Source: Bolinopsis microptera (taxonomy: Eukaryota > Ctenophora > Tentaculata > Lobata > Bolinopsidae). From it: DNA of 64,000 bases. The notes beneath the pieces were generated by a model. It ran no database searches, was not told where the DNA came from, and worked only from the letters and a program-made list of their open reading frames with translations. Location of the stretch: assembly GCF_026151205.1 (NCBI RefSeq), contig NC_087080.1, positions 8,459,720 to 8,523,719 on the forward strand. The letters run 5' to 3'. The position numbers were made by a program, and so were the translations under genes. Numbering within the stretch: position 1 is the first letter of the stretch; every line of letters begins with the position of its first letter. Of the stretch, positions 34,989 through 46,700 are shown in pieces.

Positions 34989-36660
34989 CTTGCCACGCAG
35001 TAGGTATGCGTTCGCACACTTTTATAACGTGAGATGTGAGCGCCACCGGCCGGTAGTTGACAGCTTTCGCCCGATCACCCTTTTTGTATAGAGGAGTGAT
35101 GTAGGTATCTTTGTAGAACTTAGGTACTTCACCACGCTCAAAGGATTCGCTCCAGATGAGCCGTATCGGCTCGCACATCTCTTTTGCACAGCTCTTTAAG
35201 AGGATAGCAGGTATTCCATCAGGTCCGCTAGCAGAGTTAGGAGGAATATTCCCAATTGCAGATATGATATCGTCATCCATGATGCAAAAATCTTCAAGAG
35301 TTTGCGGATGTTCGATCATAGGTAACGGGAAATCTGGGTCCTTGATATCAGGAGAGCTTGGATCACTGAACACGGAGCTAAACTGCTCCTGAAGTAAGTC
35401 CGCCATCTGCTTTGTGTCAGTAGTGATCTCCTGGTTTGCATCAAATAGCATGTTAATACTGGATTTGATAGTTGAGAGGGATCGGGCATAACTATAGAAG
35501 AACTTCGGATTACTTTTAATCTTCTCGATGGCTCTATTCTCCTTCTCATCTAGTTTCTTGGTATGTGCAGTCATGATGTCGTACTGTAAGAGTGCAACTT
35601 TATTCCTGACTGCCTTGATCTGGTCTTCTGAAGCATTCTTGTCAATTAATGCTTGGAGTCGTGCTTTTTGCCGGTTGCATTTCCGTCTCAACGCGTTGCT
35701 GTGCTTAGGACGTCCAGAGGGCACCGATTTCTGAGGAACACACGAACAGCAAATCTGGAACAGGGTCTCCGTAAAAAGAGCAGGAAACTCCTCAAAGGAG
35801 CATGAGTCACGAAGCTGAGACCAGTTAACTTCCTGTAACTCCTCCTTTAGTGCATCAAAATCCGCCTTAAAAAAGTCAAGAGACCTGAAGCTACTTTCGT
35901 CAAACTTAGGGATGGTAGCCTCCTTTCGGGATAGCGGATTGGTAGCGAGCATAACATCCACCAGATGATGGTCAGACAGTGAGGTAGCTTGTGCCTGAAC
36001 ATTAGTAACAAGTCTGCTGTTATTCGTGATGAACAAGTCTAGAACATTGTTACCTCTGGTTGGACAAAGGACGTATTGACTCAGCAGATGCTTGGCCATG
36101 AAGTTGAGAAGGGAGTGAGCTGATAGCTGAGTCTCACTGGAACCTCCTGACGACACGGATACAGTCTGCCAGTCTATTGAGGGTAAGTTGTAGTCACCTG
36201 TGAGCATAATATCGTAGCTTTCATCATTAACACGGTGAATACACGTGGAGATAAACTCCAAAAGTGAGCTGAAACTGCTGAGGGGGGCATTTGGGGGTCG
36301 ATAAGCCACTACAACACATGTATTAATCGTGCTGAATCTGCAAAATAAACCCTCGCAGGTACCATCATCAAACGTATCACACTCACTTACAGGTATGTTG
36401 ATGTGGGAATAGAGCAAAACTCCGCCTCCGACCCGCCCACTTCGGTCACATCGGGAGACTGTATACCCTGGAACATGTAGTTGGGCATCAGCCATATAGG
36501 GTTTGAGCCAAGTCTCAGTGAGCGCTACAAAAGGTAAGGAATGATTTCTCGCTCGTTCATCGTTAATGTAAGCGGAAATATCGGGCACCTTCCAACGGCT
36601 TGTACTTGAAGCGCTCGGATTCATGGACTGCACGTTTAAGACAAGGCATGAGGAATAGTG
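34981..36660 (-). CDS. LINE APE-type endonuclease part of ORF2
   Basis: The endonuclease signatures are VALTETWLK, GGGVLLYS, VVVAYRPPN, GDYNLPSIDW and LSDHHLV, which correspond to catalytic and metal-binding blocks of APE-like endonucleases. The first strand, LNVQS, lies upstream of the first ATG (36624), so the domain begins without an AUG and overlaps the end of ORF1 in the -1 frame. The ORF then runs through the linker to the first RT blocks (NSASGPDGIPAILLK, YRPVALTS) and ends at a stop just after a one-base frameshift near 34990-35005. It should nick target DNA for target-primed reverse transcription. Confidence 0.88.
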   Translation of the reverse strand, partial: HYSSCLVLNVQSMNPSASSTSRWKVPDISAYINDERARNHSLPFVALTETWLKPYMADAQLHVPGYTVSRCDRSGRVGGGVLLYSHINIPVSECDTFDDGTCEGLFCRFSTINTCVVVAYRPPNAPLSSFSSLLEFISTCIHRVNDESYDIMLTGDYNLPSIDWQTVSVSSGGSSETQLSAHSLLNFMAKHLLSQYVLCPTRGNNVLDLFITNNSRLVTNVQAQATSLSDHHLVDVMLATNPLSRKEATIPKFDESSFRSLDFFKADFDALKEELQEVNWSQLRDSCSFEEFPALFTETLFQICCSCVPQKSVPSGRPKHSNALRRKCNRQKARLQALIDKNASEDQIKAVRNKVALLQYDIMTAHTKKLDEKENRAIEKIKSNPKFFYSYARSLSTIKSSINMLFDANQEITTDTKQMADLLQEQFSSVFSDPSSPDIKDPDFPLPMIEHPQTLEDFCIMDDDIISAIGNIPPNSASGPDGIPAILLKSCAKEMCEPIRLIWSESFERGEVPKFYKDTYITPLYKKGDRAKAVNYRPVALTSHVIKVCERIPTAWQDG

Positions 36661-37757
36661 GGCACGTTCTGCATCATCTGGGCATGGGTAGGGAGCAGAG
36701 GTGTCGGATAGGGGTACTGGCGCTGTGGGTACGCCAATCCTGACTGAAGGTGTGGTGGGGGAAACTGGTATTGAGGGTTGGGGCGGAGACTGGCACGGAT
36801 TTCCGAGATTTCCCGAGTGAAGCAGGTTTGCATCCTGTCCATCAGTCTCGCTAACTCTAAAAAAGAAGCCCCATAATCAGCAACTGAGATAGAATCCTTG
36901 GAATCCTGGGTAGCTGTAGGGGCGGGGGCAGCTTTATCACCTTTCTTGGGCCGAGGAGCATCACCATTCTCCTTTCTCCGGGTCCCTTTCAGGTGGATAA
37001 ATGTGCACTCTGAGTTAGTACACAGCTTGTATTTGACAGAGAACTTACAGAGCACGGGATGAAAGAACTTGCAGCTGGAACCCTTATTGTAACCGAAGTT
37101 ACGCTGAGTACCAAAGCGGCAGTACTTATCACAGTATCTAGGGTGTTCGAACTCACAGACACGTCCTTCATGTTCTTTCTTCCCCCTTAAACCATGCGGA
37201 CATTTTCCTCGCTTATACTTCTCACACACCCGTTCTCTGACAACTTTATCCAGTTTTGAGTTGAGATCATTAAGATTTAACTTCTCCTGGTTCTCCTTGA
37301 AAGATTCCGATGTTTCGTTGTGAGGCAAGGAAACTTGCGAAGAAGATATAGTGTCAGCATTAAGTCTCGCAAGGATAGCGGGGTCCGTGATACTCACGCT
37401 ATCATGGGGAGTTTTCCTCTTTCTAGACACAATAGGCACACTAGACTCGTTGCAAGATTTGCACAGCCAAACGTAGCTAGAAGGTAGGTCTATCGAAGCC
37501 TGAGTTAAAACATCATGTAAACCAGATACAACAGCACAATCGTGAGATCCCCGAAAACACATATGGCAGTGAAAAAGCGGTTTCTGTTCCGGCTCGAGAT
37601 CTATCACGTATTTCTGGTTACACTCCGGGCATTGTGAGGGGAGCAAAGCGTTTAACCGGAACAGTATTCTACTGGCAAGTGTTTCCTTTGTGTAAATCTT
37701 ATTACGATCACTGTCAGCTAAGTTAATACACACAAATTCAGCACAATGCTCCAACAT
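36636..37757 (-). CDS. LINE ORF1 protein with PHD-like and CCCH zinc fingers
   Basis: The product is 373 residues. Near the N-terminus, CPECNQKY, CHMC and CKSC pairs form a PHD- or RING-like zinc site (about residues 40-110). In the middle, three spaced C-x-C-x-C-x-H fingers (CEKYKRGKCP, CDKYCRFG, CKFSVKYKLC followed by EFEH, KFFH and TFIH) form an RNA-binding CCCH array. A Lys-rich linker and a Pro/Gln/Tyr-rich C-terminus follow. It probably packages the element's RNA. It stops with TAA at 36636-36638, inside the start of the endonuclease frame. Confidence 0.82.
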   Translation of the reverse strand: MLEHCAEFVCINLADSDRNKIYTKETLASRILFRLNALLPSQCPECNQKYVIDLEPEQKPLFHCHMCFRGSHDCAVVSGLHDVLTQASIDLPSSYVWLCKSCNESSVPIVSRKRKTPHDSVSITDPAILARLNADTISSSQVSLPHNETSESFKENQEKLNLNDLNSKLDKVVRERVCEKYKRGKCPHGLRGKKEHEGRVCEFEHPRYCDKYCRFGTQRNFGYNKGSSCKFFHPVLCKFSVKYKLCTNSECTFIHLKGTRRKENGDAPRPKKGDKAAPAPTATQDSKDSISVADYGASFLELARLMDRMQTCFTREISEIRASLRPNPQYQFPPPHLQSGLAYPQRQYPYPTPLLPTHAQMMQNVPTIPHALS

Positions 37758-37960
37758 TTCAAGATTAGACGACTTTAATGCTTTGAGATTTTTAGCTCGC
37801 TATTTTGAATGATCAAACTTCGAGATGACTTGTTTTACTATTTTGTTCGTTCCCGCACGGAGAAGCAAGTTCCCGATCGATAATTCATTCGATAACTCTA
37901 TTTCAGATAATGTACAACCACTTGTGTATAGCCACACTCACAGTACAATGTATGCACAAT

Positions 37961-38210
37961 GATAGCACAGTGCGATTATCAACAACTGATAAGAGAGCGA
38001 CTAAATCAACGCAAAAGCAATTATGTAATATTGATCTTCGATTTTAGAATCCTAGGGCCGGGATGGGATAATATACAAATTGAACGTTTTTTCTTTTAAA
38101 ATAAAAAAGACCTGAAACTCAGGAAAAATATGACTCCAGCCCCCTCCCATGAAACTTGCATTTATTTTTGCATCAACCTGAATTCACGAACTGTGCAACA
38201 TAATACTTAC
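37961..38210. other. Short spacer between LINE and decamer array
   Basis: AT-rich sequence. No feature is visible apart from the start of the ORF created by the decamer array. Confidence 0.4.
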
Positions 38211-39550
38211 TATACTATTTTATACTATTTTATACTATTTTATACTATTTTATACTATTTTATACTATTTTATACTATTTTATACTATTTTATACTATTT
38301 TATACTATTTTATACTATTTTATACTATTTTATACTATTTTATACTATTTTATACTATTTTATACTATTTTATACTATTTTATACTATTTTATACTATTT
38401 TATACTATTTTATACTATTTTATACTATTTTATACTATTTTATACTATTTTATACTATTTTATACTATTTTATACTATTTTATACTATTTTATACTATTT
38501 TATACTATTTTATACTATTTTATACTATTTTATACTATTTTATACTATTTTATACTATTTTATACTATTTTATACTATTTTATACTATTTTATACTATTT
38601 TATACTATTTTATACTATTTTATACTATTTTATACTATTTTATACTATTTTATACTATTTTATACTATTTTATACTATTTTATACTATTTTATACTATTT
38701 TATACTATTTTATACTATTTTATACTATTTTATACTATTTTATACTATTTTATACTATTTTATACTATTTTATACTATTTTATACTATTTTATACTATTT
38801 TATACTATTTTATACTATTTTATACTATTTTATACTATTTTATACTATTTTATACTATTTTATACTATTTTATACTATTTTATACTATTTTATACTATTT
38901 TATACTATTTTATACTATTTTATACTATTTTATACTATTTTATACTATTTTATACTATTTTATACTATTTTATACTATTTTATACTATTTTATACTATTT
39001 TATACTATTTTATACTATTTTATACTATTTTATACTATTTTATACTATTTTATACTATTTTATACTATTTTATACTATTTTATACTATTTTATACTATTT
39101 TATACTATTTTATACTATTTTATACTATTTTATACTATTTTATACTATTTTATACTATTTTATACTATTTTATACTATTTTATACTATTTTATACTATTT
39201 TATACTATTTTATACTATTTTATACTATTTTATACTATTTTACACTATTTTATACTATTTTATACTATTTTATACTATTTTATACTATTTTATACTATTT
39301 TATACTATTTTATACTATTTTATACTATTTTATACTATTTTATACTATTTTATACTATTTTATACTATTTTATACTATTTTATACTATTTTATACTATTT
39401 TATACTATTTTATACTATTTTATACTATTTTATACTATTTTATACTATTTTATACTATTTTATACTATTTTATACTATTTTATACTATTTTATACTATTT
39501 TATACTATTTTATACTATTTTATACTATTTTATACTATTTTATACTATTT
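38211..39550. repeat. Decamer TATACTATTT tandem array, 134 copies
   Basis: There are exactly 134 consecutive copies of TATACTATTT. The only variant is TACACTATTT at 39241-39250. Because 30 bp encode ten residues, the array makes a long artefactual ORF repeating YTILYYFILF. The near-perfect purity means very recent expansion or ongoing homogenisation, and real length is likely to vary between individuals and assemblies. Confidence 0.98.
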
Positions 39551-40705
39551 TATATAACATCTTTGGTTTTATGTGTACGATTTATAACCAAAAGTCGTTC
39601 CACTCCACGAACGAAAGGCGACCATGAAGCCATAAGTGTACAATTTTAGTCATCCCGATTCCACTTTTTTTGTTTTTAATGTTTCGTTAAGATTATATAT
39701 TTGTTTACAAAATACTATTAAGTCAAACATGTAATACGGATAAATACGACTTTAAGCATTGACTGTTTCTGAAATTTACTTTCTGAATCAATATTTAGTT
39801 AGTTTGAATCTACAAATAGATTAAATTGATTTTACCTTTCAACAAATATAACAAAAAATATTGCAAAAGCAAAAGTAATAATATTCTTTTTCGTACCGGT
39901 CACTTGTCACCTCGTTACCCTAGGTTACGAATTCACCGTCGCGTACGGTAATATAAATGTTCCTTGTTAACTGAAATACAAATCAACCCAACTCAACCAT
40001 GCCCGAACGTTGAAATTGAAATGAAGTGTGCTCGCATATTTCTGCAGCATTATCCTATTATCGTATACCAGAAGTCATTTTGTCATCTATATTTTCTATA
40101 TTTATATGGACACTATATATGATCGTTGATGCAGCTATTTTGGCCTGCATTTAACTGCTAGTTCGAGTTCCTTGGGCGAGAATCAATGTGAATTGGCTTT
40201 ATCATTAAAAATAACTGAACAAAGGGGCCACTACCCTCTCCCCCTATTTTAATTTTACTACCACATGGGAGAGTAAAATCTCAAGTCACAAAAAGTGTAA
40301 CTTAACACCATGTGGATTGTGGCCTTTCTTCATCCTCACCATCATCTCAATTTTTAATTTTCGTATTTCGATTGCTGTTGGGTAAATATATCGTTTTTTT
40401 GCTTATTTTCATTTTCTATTGTTTCATATCAAAATGGATACGTTTCTACTTCATGATCTTACTGCTTAGAATAATAAGACTCGTAACTTCTTTTTTTTTA
40501 ACGCTAGCCATTACACCCGAAATCATTCTCTTATCAAAACCAGAATAAAACGTAGAGGTTCGTGTTTAATTGTCATGCTGTAATGTATGTACTGATGCGG
40601 CTTTAAAAATTGACTTATCGTTCTTTTATTTATATTTTTCCACTTCAAGCGCTAAGGAATAAAAAGACGTTGCAAGAACTGCGATAAACATTCTAGGAGC
40701 TGGCT
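39551..40705. other. 5' flank of the large sushi/EGF/Ig gene
   Basis: AT-rich, no gene seen. The ORF at 40312-40548 is hydrophobic low-complexity and has no support. Transcription of the large gene presumably starts here, but no core promoter motif is convincing. Confidence 0.45.
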
Positions 40706-43700
40706 ATGCTACGAAACTTGCTTTTCAGTGTGTTAGTACTTCAGGCTCTTCACGACTTCAGAGGTTAGTCAAAGTGAAGCGAAAGCGAGCTAACGTTCAT
40801 TTCTATAGTTTACGTATCCATTCGTTCCAGCAGCTCGAGAAATATCAAAGCAAGCAGGACCCTCGACTAAATCTGGACAGGCTTATTTTGTATCTACAAC
40901 ATGCGAAGACATTTATTTTAATCATTGCGACAATCCATCAATTAACGGTATATGTTCAATATGGAGCGCTAGTGCCCATTTTATTTCCGATCAGTGAACG
41001 TGATATAAAAGTTCAACTGTATCGTTCACTCTGAGGAGGATGAGATGGAGTCTACCCTTGGTTTTTACTGAATAGAAACAGAGTTTTCTAAAAGTAAATT
41101 AGTGTCACAAACCTTATAAACTCTCCAAGCACCAAGCTTTACTCTAAATGAAATCTCCGTCAGGACTCATAACTTTATAAGTTCCAAGATCTTCGTATTT
41201 TATCGCCTCAAAAAAAATCTTTATCAATTTCTTATCACAACTAACACATCGTATCCGCAGCGACGAGTTGTGATCCACTAACGGGAAATGTCGACAACAT
41301 GGTTCCCGCCCAAGATACTTACGCTTTAAACGATCAAGCCACAGTAACGTGCCTAACGAACTATATAGTTTCCTGGGCAGCATCTGCAGCTGATAACAGT
41401 GCAGAGATAAAATGTGGAGCTGGTGATTCATGGGCTCCTGAGCCCTTGGTAGATAGTTTTAGTGATGCTGTTGAATGTGTTGGTGAGTGTTTTCTTACTT
41501 GTTTTAATAGTAATACATTATATGCAAGTGTTTTCTAGCTCAGTTTATTGATTAAGTGAGTGTTAGTTATTCATTTTATTGATTAGTGTTTGTTGCCAAT
41601 TGAATAGTTTTTTTAGATAGGTGAGTGTTTAATTAGAGAGTTTAAACTTAGTTTTGATATTAATTTCGATCGTGAATTTTGCCAAATTTCTGTGACATTT
41701 GGTGTTTTTGTGCTGTGCTGATTGCTGAATTATGATGCCACTCGCTTGATAGAGTACTTTTTTTTGATCTTTTCTTACTGTGTTTTGGGTCAAGGTACTG
41801 AAGTCTATTTTTTCTTATATTTTATAGTAATCTGAATATTTTCTTCAGAATGTAATAGTGCTGTGTCCTGTACGGACGGAACGTGCAACGCTGGAGTGTG
41901 CGAATGTAATGACGGTTATGAGAAGTCTGATATTAGCGATCCAAGATTATGCACCCTTGTAATTCAGTGTCCTGCACTTACTCTCACCAATCAAGCTGCT
42001 GATGTCACTGGACCATATGACCCAACCACTACAGTCACTGTTACGTGTAGTGCAGGATATTTTGTCGAAGGAGCAGCTGACACTGATACAGTACAAACTG
42101 TAACATGTAACCAAGGGGGAGCTTTTGATGTAGACCTAGCGCCGTGTGTTGGTGAGTTAATTTTGAATGGTAAATACTTAAAGTGAATGCAAATCAGTTT
42201 ATACCTTTGTATATACAATACCATGATGACTATTTCAATACAATCTGAATGTTATTTTCTTCTTCAGCATGTGCTGACGGCATATCAGACTGTACGGACG
42301 GAACATGCAACGCTGGAGTGTGCGAATGTAATGATGGTTATGAGAAGTCTGTTATTAGCGATCCAAGATTATGCACCCTAATTCAGTGTCCTGCACTGAC
42401 TGGTCTCACCGACCAGACTGTTGATGCCACTGGACCGTACGATTATAACACTCAGGTAACTGTCACGTGTGCAGATGGATACTATGTCGGAGAAGTTGGT
42501 ACTAAAGATCAAATATTAACTTGTGGTAGTTCGGGTGATTTGGAACCAGCCCTTGAGGCGTGTGTTGGTGAGTAAATATTAAAGATGATAAGAGTTAATT
42601 CATTTTTTCAAAACAGAGACACTGTACACAAAACTGTACATTCTGAAGTGGTGGTTTTATAGTCTTTGTAAATGTAAAGAGAACTGTTCACTGTTATTCA
42701 CTGCGCTCGAGTGTCGCGCATTTATTTCCATTAATAAAATATTTATTAAAAGAAGATACTGCTTTGACGTGATGGGGCGTAAATTGTCAATTTTTTATAA
42801 ATTTTTTCACAAATTGACAATTTCAATTGTTATGTGTTTTTTATTAGTGCTTTTAATAACTCTGGTTTTAAATCTGTCATATTTTCAGAGATTCCAGAGT
42901 GTGACGTATTAACCACTGATGTAAATGTGGTTGAAATGTCCCCCTTTAGTTCCGATTTCACTTACAGCGATGGTGCTAGTGCAGCAATCACTTGTTCTGA
43001 GAACTACATTATTTCCTGGGCTACATCTATAAATGATAACAAAGGGAAAGTTGAATGTGATGCTGGTAGTTTTGTTCCTGATCCCGTAGATGGATTCGCT
43101 GGTACAGTTGGATGTGTGGGTAAGTGCATTTGATGAAGACAATCCAAGGGGGCCTTGAATAGACTGTTGTTTTCCAAATAAGATGAAGAATGTGTTGATG
43201 GTTCTGTTTTTGGTTTCAACTAGGATCCTATTTAATACCCCCGACTTTCACGAAGTCCGTCGATTCGTATTTTATACGATATCTTTTATCTTAATGCGTT
43301 TTCGTTTGTCGAAGCCTGAATTTTTTGAGAAATATATTATATTACATTTTAGTTACCTTGTTCAATATTAAATTGAGTTGTTTTATATAATCTGTTACAA
43401 ATTGTGTCCTTCAGCCTGTATTGACAGTGTAGCGGAATGTGTAGATGGAACATGCACAGATGGAGTGTGTGTATGTGAAGCCAACCATGAGACGCCTAAC
43501 GATAATCCAAGACTGTGTACTATTATTCAGTGCGATTTCAAGTCTCTCTCCAATCAAGAAGCTAGTGCGGAAGGACCGTATGATGTAGACGCTGTGGTCA
43601 CTGTCACATGTACAGATGGATATCATGTCTCAGGAGGACCTAAAGATGTGGATGTACAAACATTGACCTGTGCAAACACAGGATATTTTGACGAACCCCT

Positions 43701-46700
43701 TATGCCGTGTGTCGGTGAGTGAAAAAATACTAAAAGTAAAATATGTATACAACAATAAATATATGCTTTTGATTTAGTGATTGACACTTTAATGCTACCA
43801 ATTTATTCGAATAGCTTAAAATCTATCAGTCGTTTAATAGTTATGTTATCTTCATTCAGTGTGTGCTGACGATAGTGATTGTACTGAGGGAACATGCAAT
43901 AATAACAAAATATGTGAATGTGATGCAACTAGAGGTTTCAAGCTGGTAAGTGCATTTTCAAGGATACCTGGAACTCTGTAAAGTGAAAAGTCGTCAAAAA
44001 TGTCATTCTTATTTTCTTTGTGTATGGGTCATTTTGTAAGCAGACCACACTGTGGAGATGTGGCTGTTGTTAAACATTTTAGTTTACAAAATTCACACAA
44101 CCCTCAATTTACAATATAATTTTAGAAAGAAGATGATTTGAACGTCTGTGAGGAGGTTACTTGTCCTGATAATTACTGTGCCAATTGGGGCGAGTGTTCT
44201 GTTAAAGATCTTGAATTGGAGTGTGACTGTCCATTGGGAACAGAAGGAGACATATGTGATGAATTCACGTCGTAAGTTAAGACTAATAGTTGGTGGTGAT
44301 TTTTAAAATGATACTCATGTTACTGGATAATGTTGAATGTTGGAAATAACAAGACTTTGTACAATTTTATTTCATCTAACTTCCAATCACTGTTCGTAAA
44401 GTTATCAATATTTATTGTCTTATATTTAAGTTTTGTAAACAGGCAACAGCAACTTGTGATTTTTATTAAATTTCAGAGACCCCTGCGTCCCAGATCCCTG
44501 TAAAAACGGTGCAACATGTAGCCGTGTTATGACTAACCCTACGGACTTCACTAAACATGCGTGTGCCTGTACTGATGCTTTTAATGGGGACAGCTGCGAA
44601 TTTGCTAACAATTTCCATGTTGGGTTGGTAACCTTTCAGTTAGTTTTCTTTAAACTCAGTTGTTTTTGTGAGATTCACTTATGAATATCACACTGCTTCA
44701 AAAGTGACTTGAAATATAACTGTTTTTAAGCACAGTGACTCCAAAGTTTCCAAACCTTATATTTTCAGAGTTGGAGAGAAAGGTATCGAAATATCAGATA
44801 CGAGTGTGAATTCAGTCGAATTTGGCGTTGTTACTGCTAGTGGAGTAGGGGCGATGTATATTGCTTTATTAAAGGTTCGCTAATACAAATTATAATTCAT
44901 TCAGTTGATATTATGATCTTATAGAGATCGATCATTTTTAACAGGATCCCTATTATTTGACAGGGTCCCTGATTTCAAGGTCGGTTATCCACTGAAACTC
45001 ATTTTTGTTTATCCTATAAGAACGTACTGTGTACATCTATTTTATCATGCTGATGATATCGTTACCATACTGGCACGAAAACTTGGTACTGATTGTAAGG
45101 CTGTCTAATGGAGCTGCACATGATGACACTTTATTACAGGTGGTAGAAATGGATGGAAAAGAACATAAAGTCCTTCTGCTCAAGTCTGATGAAAGCACTA
45201 TTACGCTTAATGTAATTGGTGAAGAATCTGTAAAAATAGAGGGATTAACTTTAGACGGTAGCGTTGTAAGAGCCAAGATTCATGTTAATAGTGTTAGTAA
45301 ACTGCAGTTAGACGTAGCTGATAAGAGTGTTTCCACTGAACTTACTGTGAGTTTCATAAAATCATTGGCGATGGGTGGGACTGGATGTGCTTGGAATGAT
45401 GCCAGCTGCTCATTTGGAATATCTAGAATTTTCTACCACTCATTTGTAGGATACTTCGGAGTTATATCGATTGACGGAGATAAGAAGACTTTCGAAGATA
45501 TCTCAAGTATTAGTGCCAGTAAGTTACGCTATACTATTGTTAGATTTATCCCATCATTGATATATTTATCCCTTAAACTGGTACTCTTTTTAGAATAAAA
45601 TACTACGAGACCACTGACCAAAACTTTACATATTTCAGACGAAGCAGTAGCATCAGCGTTGGATTGTGCTACTTTCACTTGTGAAAATAGCGGAAAATGT
45701 GACTCTGCCTCTGGTCAAATAACCTGTTCATGTCCCGCGGGTATGGCTTAGTTTCGTTCATTAAGTATTGACTCATCTTGATCAGTCAGGAGTGAATTTC
45801 TATAATTTTTGTCGAAATAAGTAATTAGCGGAACTGCTTTCTAAGTGTTACATTCCGAATGTAGACAGTTGTTGGGAAATGAGAATTCCAAAACATTAAA
45901 GATGTGTTAAATTGTGCTGAAAAACCACCCTAATCACTAATCATAACGAGTACCGATTATCTCAGGATTCACAGGGTTTGACTGCGGCACCTATAATGGT
46001 GGTGTTTCGTTTAACGGATACACCAGTGACTTTAGTTTTGGTGCCACCACTGTGCCGATAGTCGAAGGAGATCAAACTGTGTCAATCGGTAAGATAGCTG
46101 AAATTAATAAACTTACCCAGAAGCATATTTCTTTAATTGGATACTGGTCGTTATTCATTCATATTTCAACGCTAGATTTAATCATTTGATGCAAATAATA
46201 GATGAATCTGTTACTAACTTTAGTAAAGATGTTTGCTATATTTCACGACAAAGTTCGCTGAAATTCTTCTCTAGAGGAATTGATTGATTAATTAATGAAC
46301 TTTTCTGTAACAGTCAGGTTATGTTCAATGTTCATTGTTCGTACTAAGATTTGCTAAAATTTGTTAACTTTCAGATTTTGATAAATCTGCCGAAGAGATT
46401 GGCGAGATGGCTAACATAAAAGTTGGTGACTGTAACATAGTTCTCAAAGCAGCTGGAGGTAAAATTTTTACTTCTTATTCTTCATCACTGACATATTCAG
46501 TTCAGTTTCAGTACATTATACATTTAATTCAGCTATCAGTGACACATTAAACTCAGCTATAAGTAACATTTTTAGTTCAGTAGCACATTTAACCAAACGA
46601 CCCGGGTTTTTCTGATCGGTTTCCTATGTTGTATTTCCGTTGCATACTTACTCCAAACAGTCGTACAATCAATCCACTTAAAGACTTAAATTGTGCAGGA

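Larger units (their letters stand above)
33431..37960 (-). mobile_element. CR1/L2-like non-LTR retrotransposon (LINE)
   Basis: On the - strand it has ORF1 (37757-36636) followed by an endonuclease/reverse transcriptase region (36660 to 33618) broken by one frameshift near 34990-35005. The domain order is nucleic-acid-binding ORF1, then APE-type endonuclease, then reverse transcriptase, typical of the CR1/L2/Rex1 group of the Jockey superfamily. Both ends are estimates: the 5' UTR may reach about 37960, and no 3' microsatellite or target-site duplication was identified. It is nearly full length, so it is probably a young copy. Confidence 0.85.

Noticed and set aside
38211-39550. CRISPR-like regular repeats
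   Set aside because: The copies are contiguous with no spacers, and the genome is eukaryotic.
38130-39557. 475-residue ORF repeating YTILYYFILF
   Set aside because: Produced by the TATACTATTT array; 10-bp units read in three frames in turn. No coding evidence.
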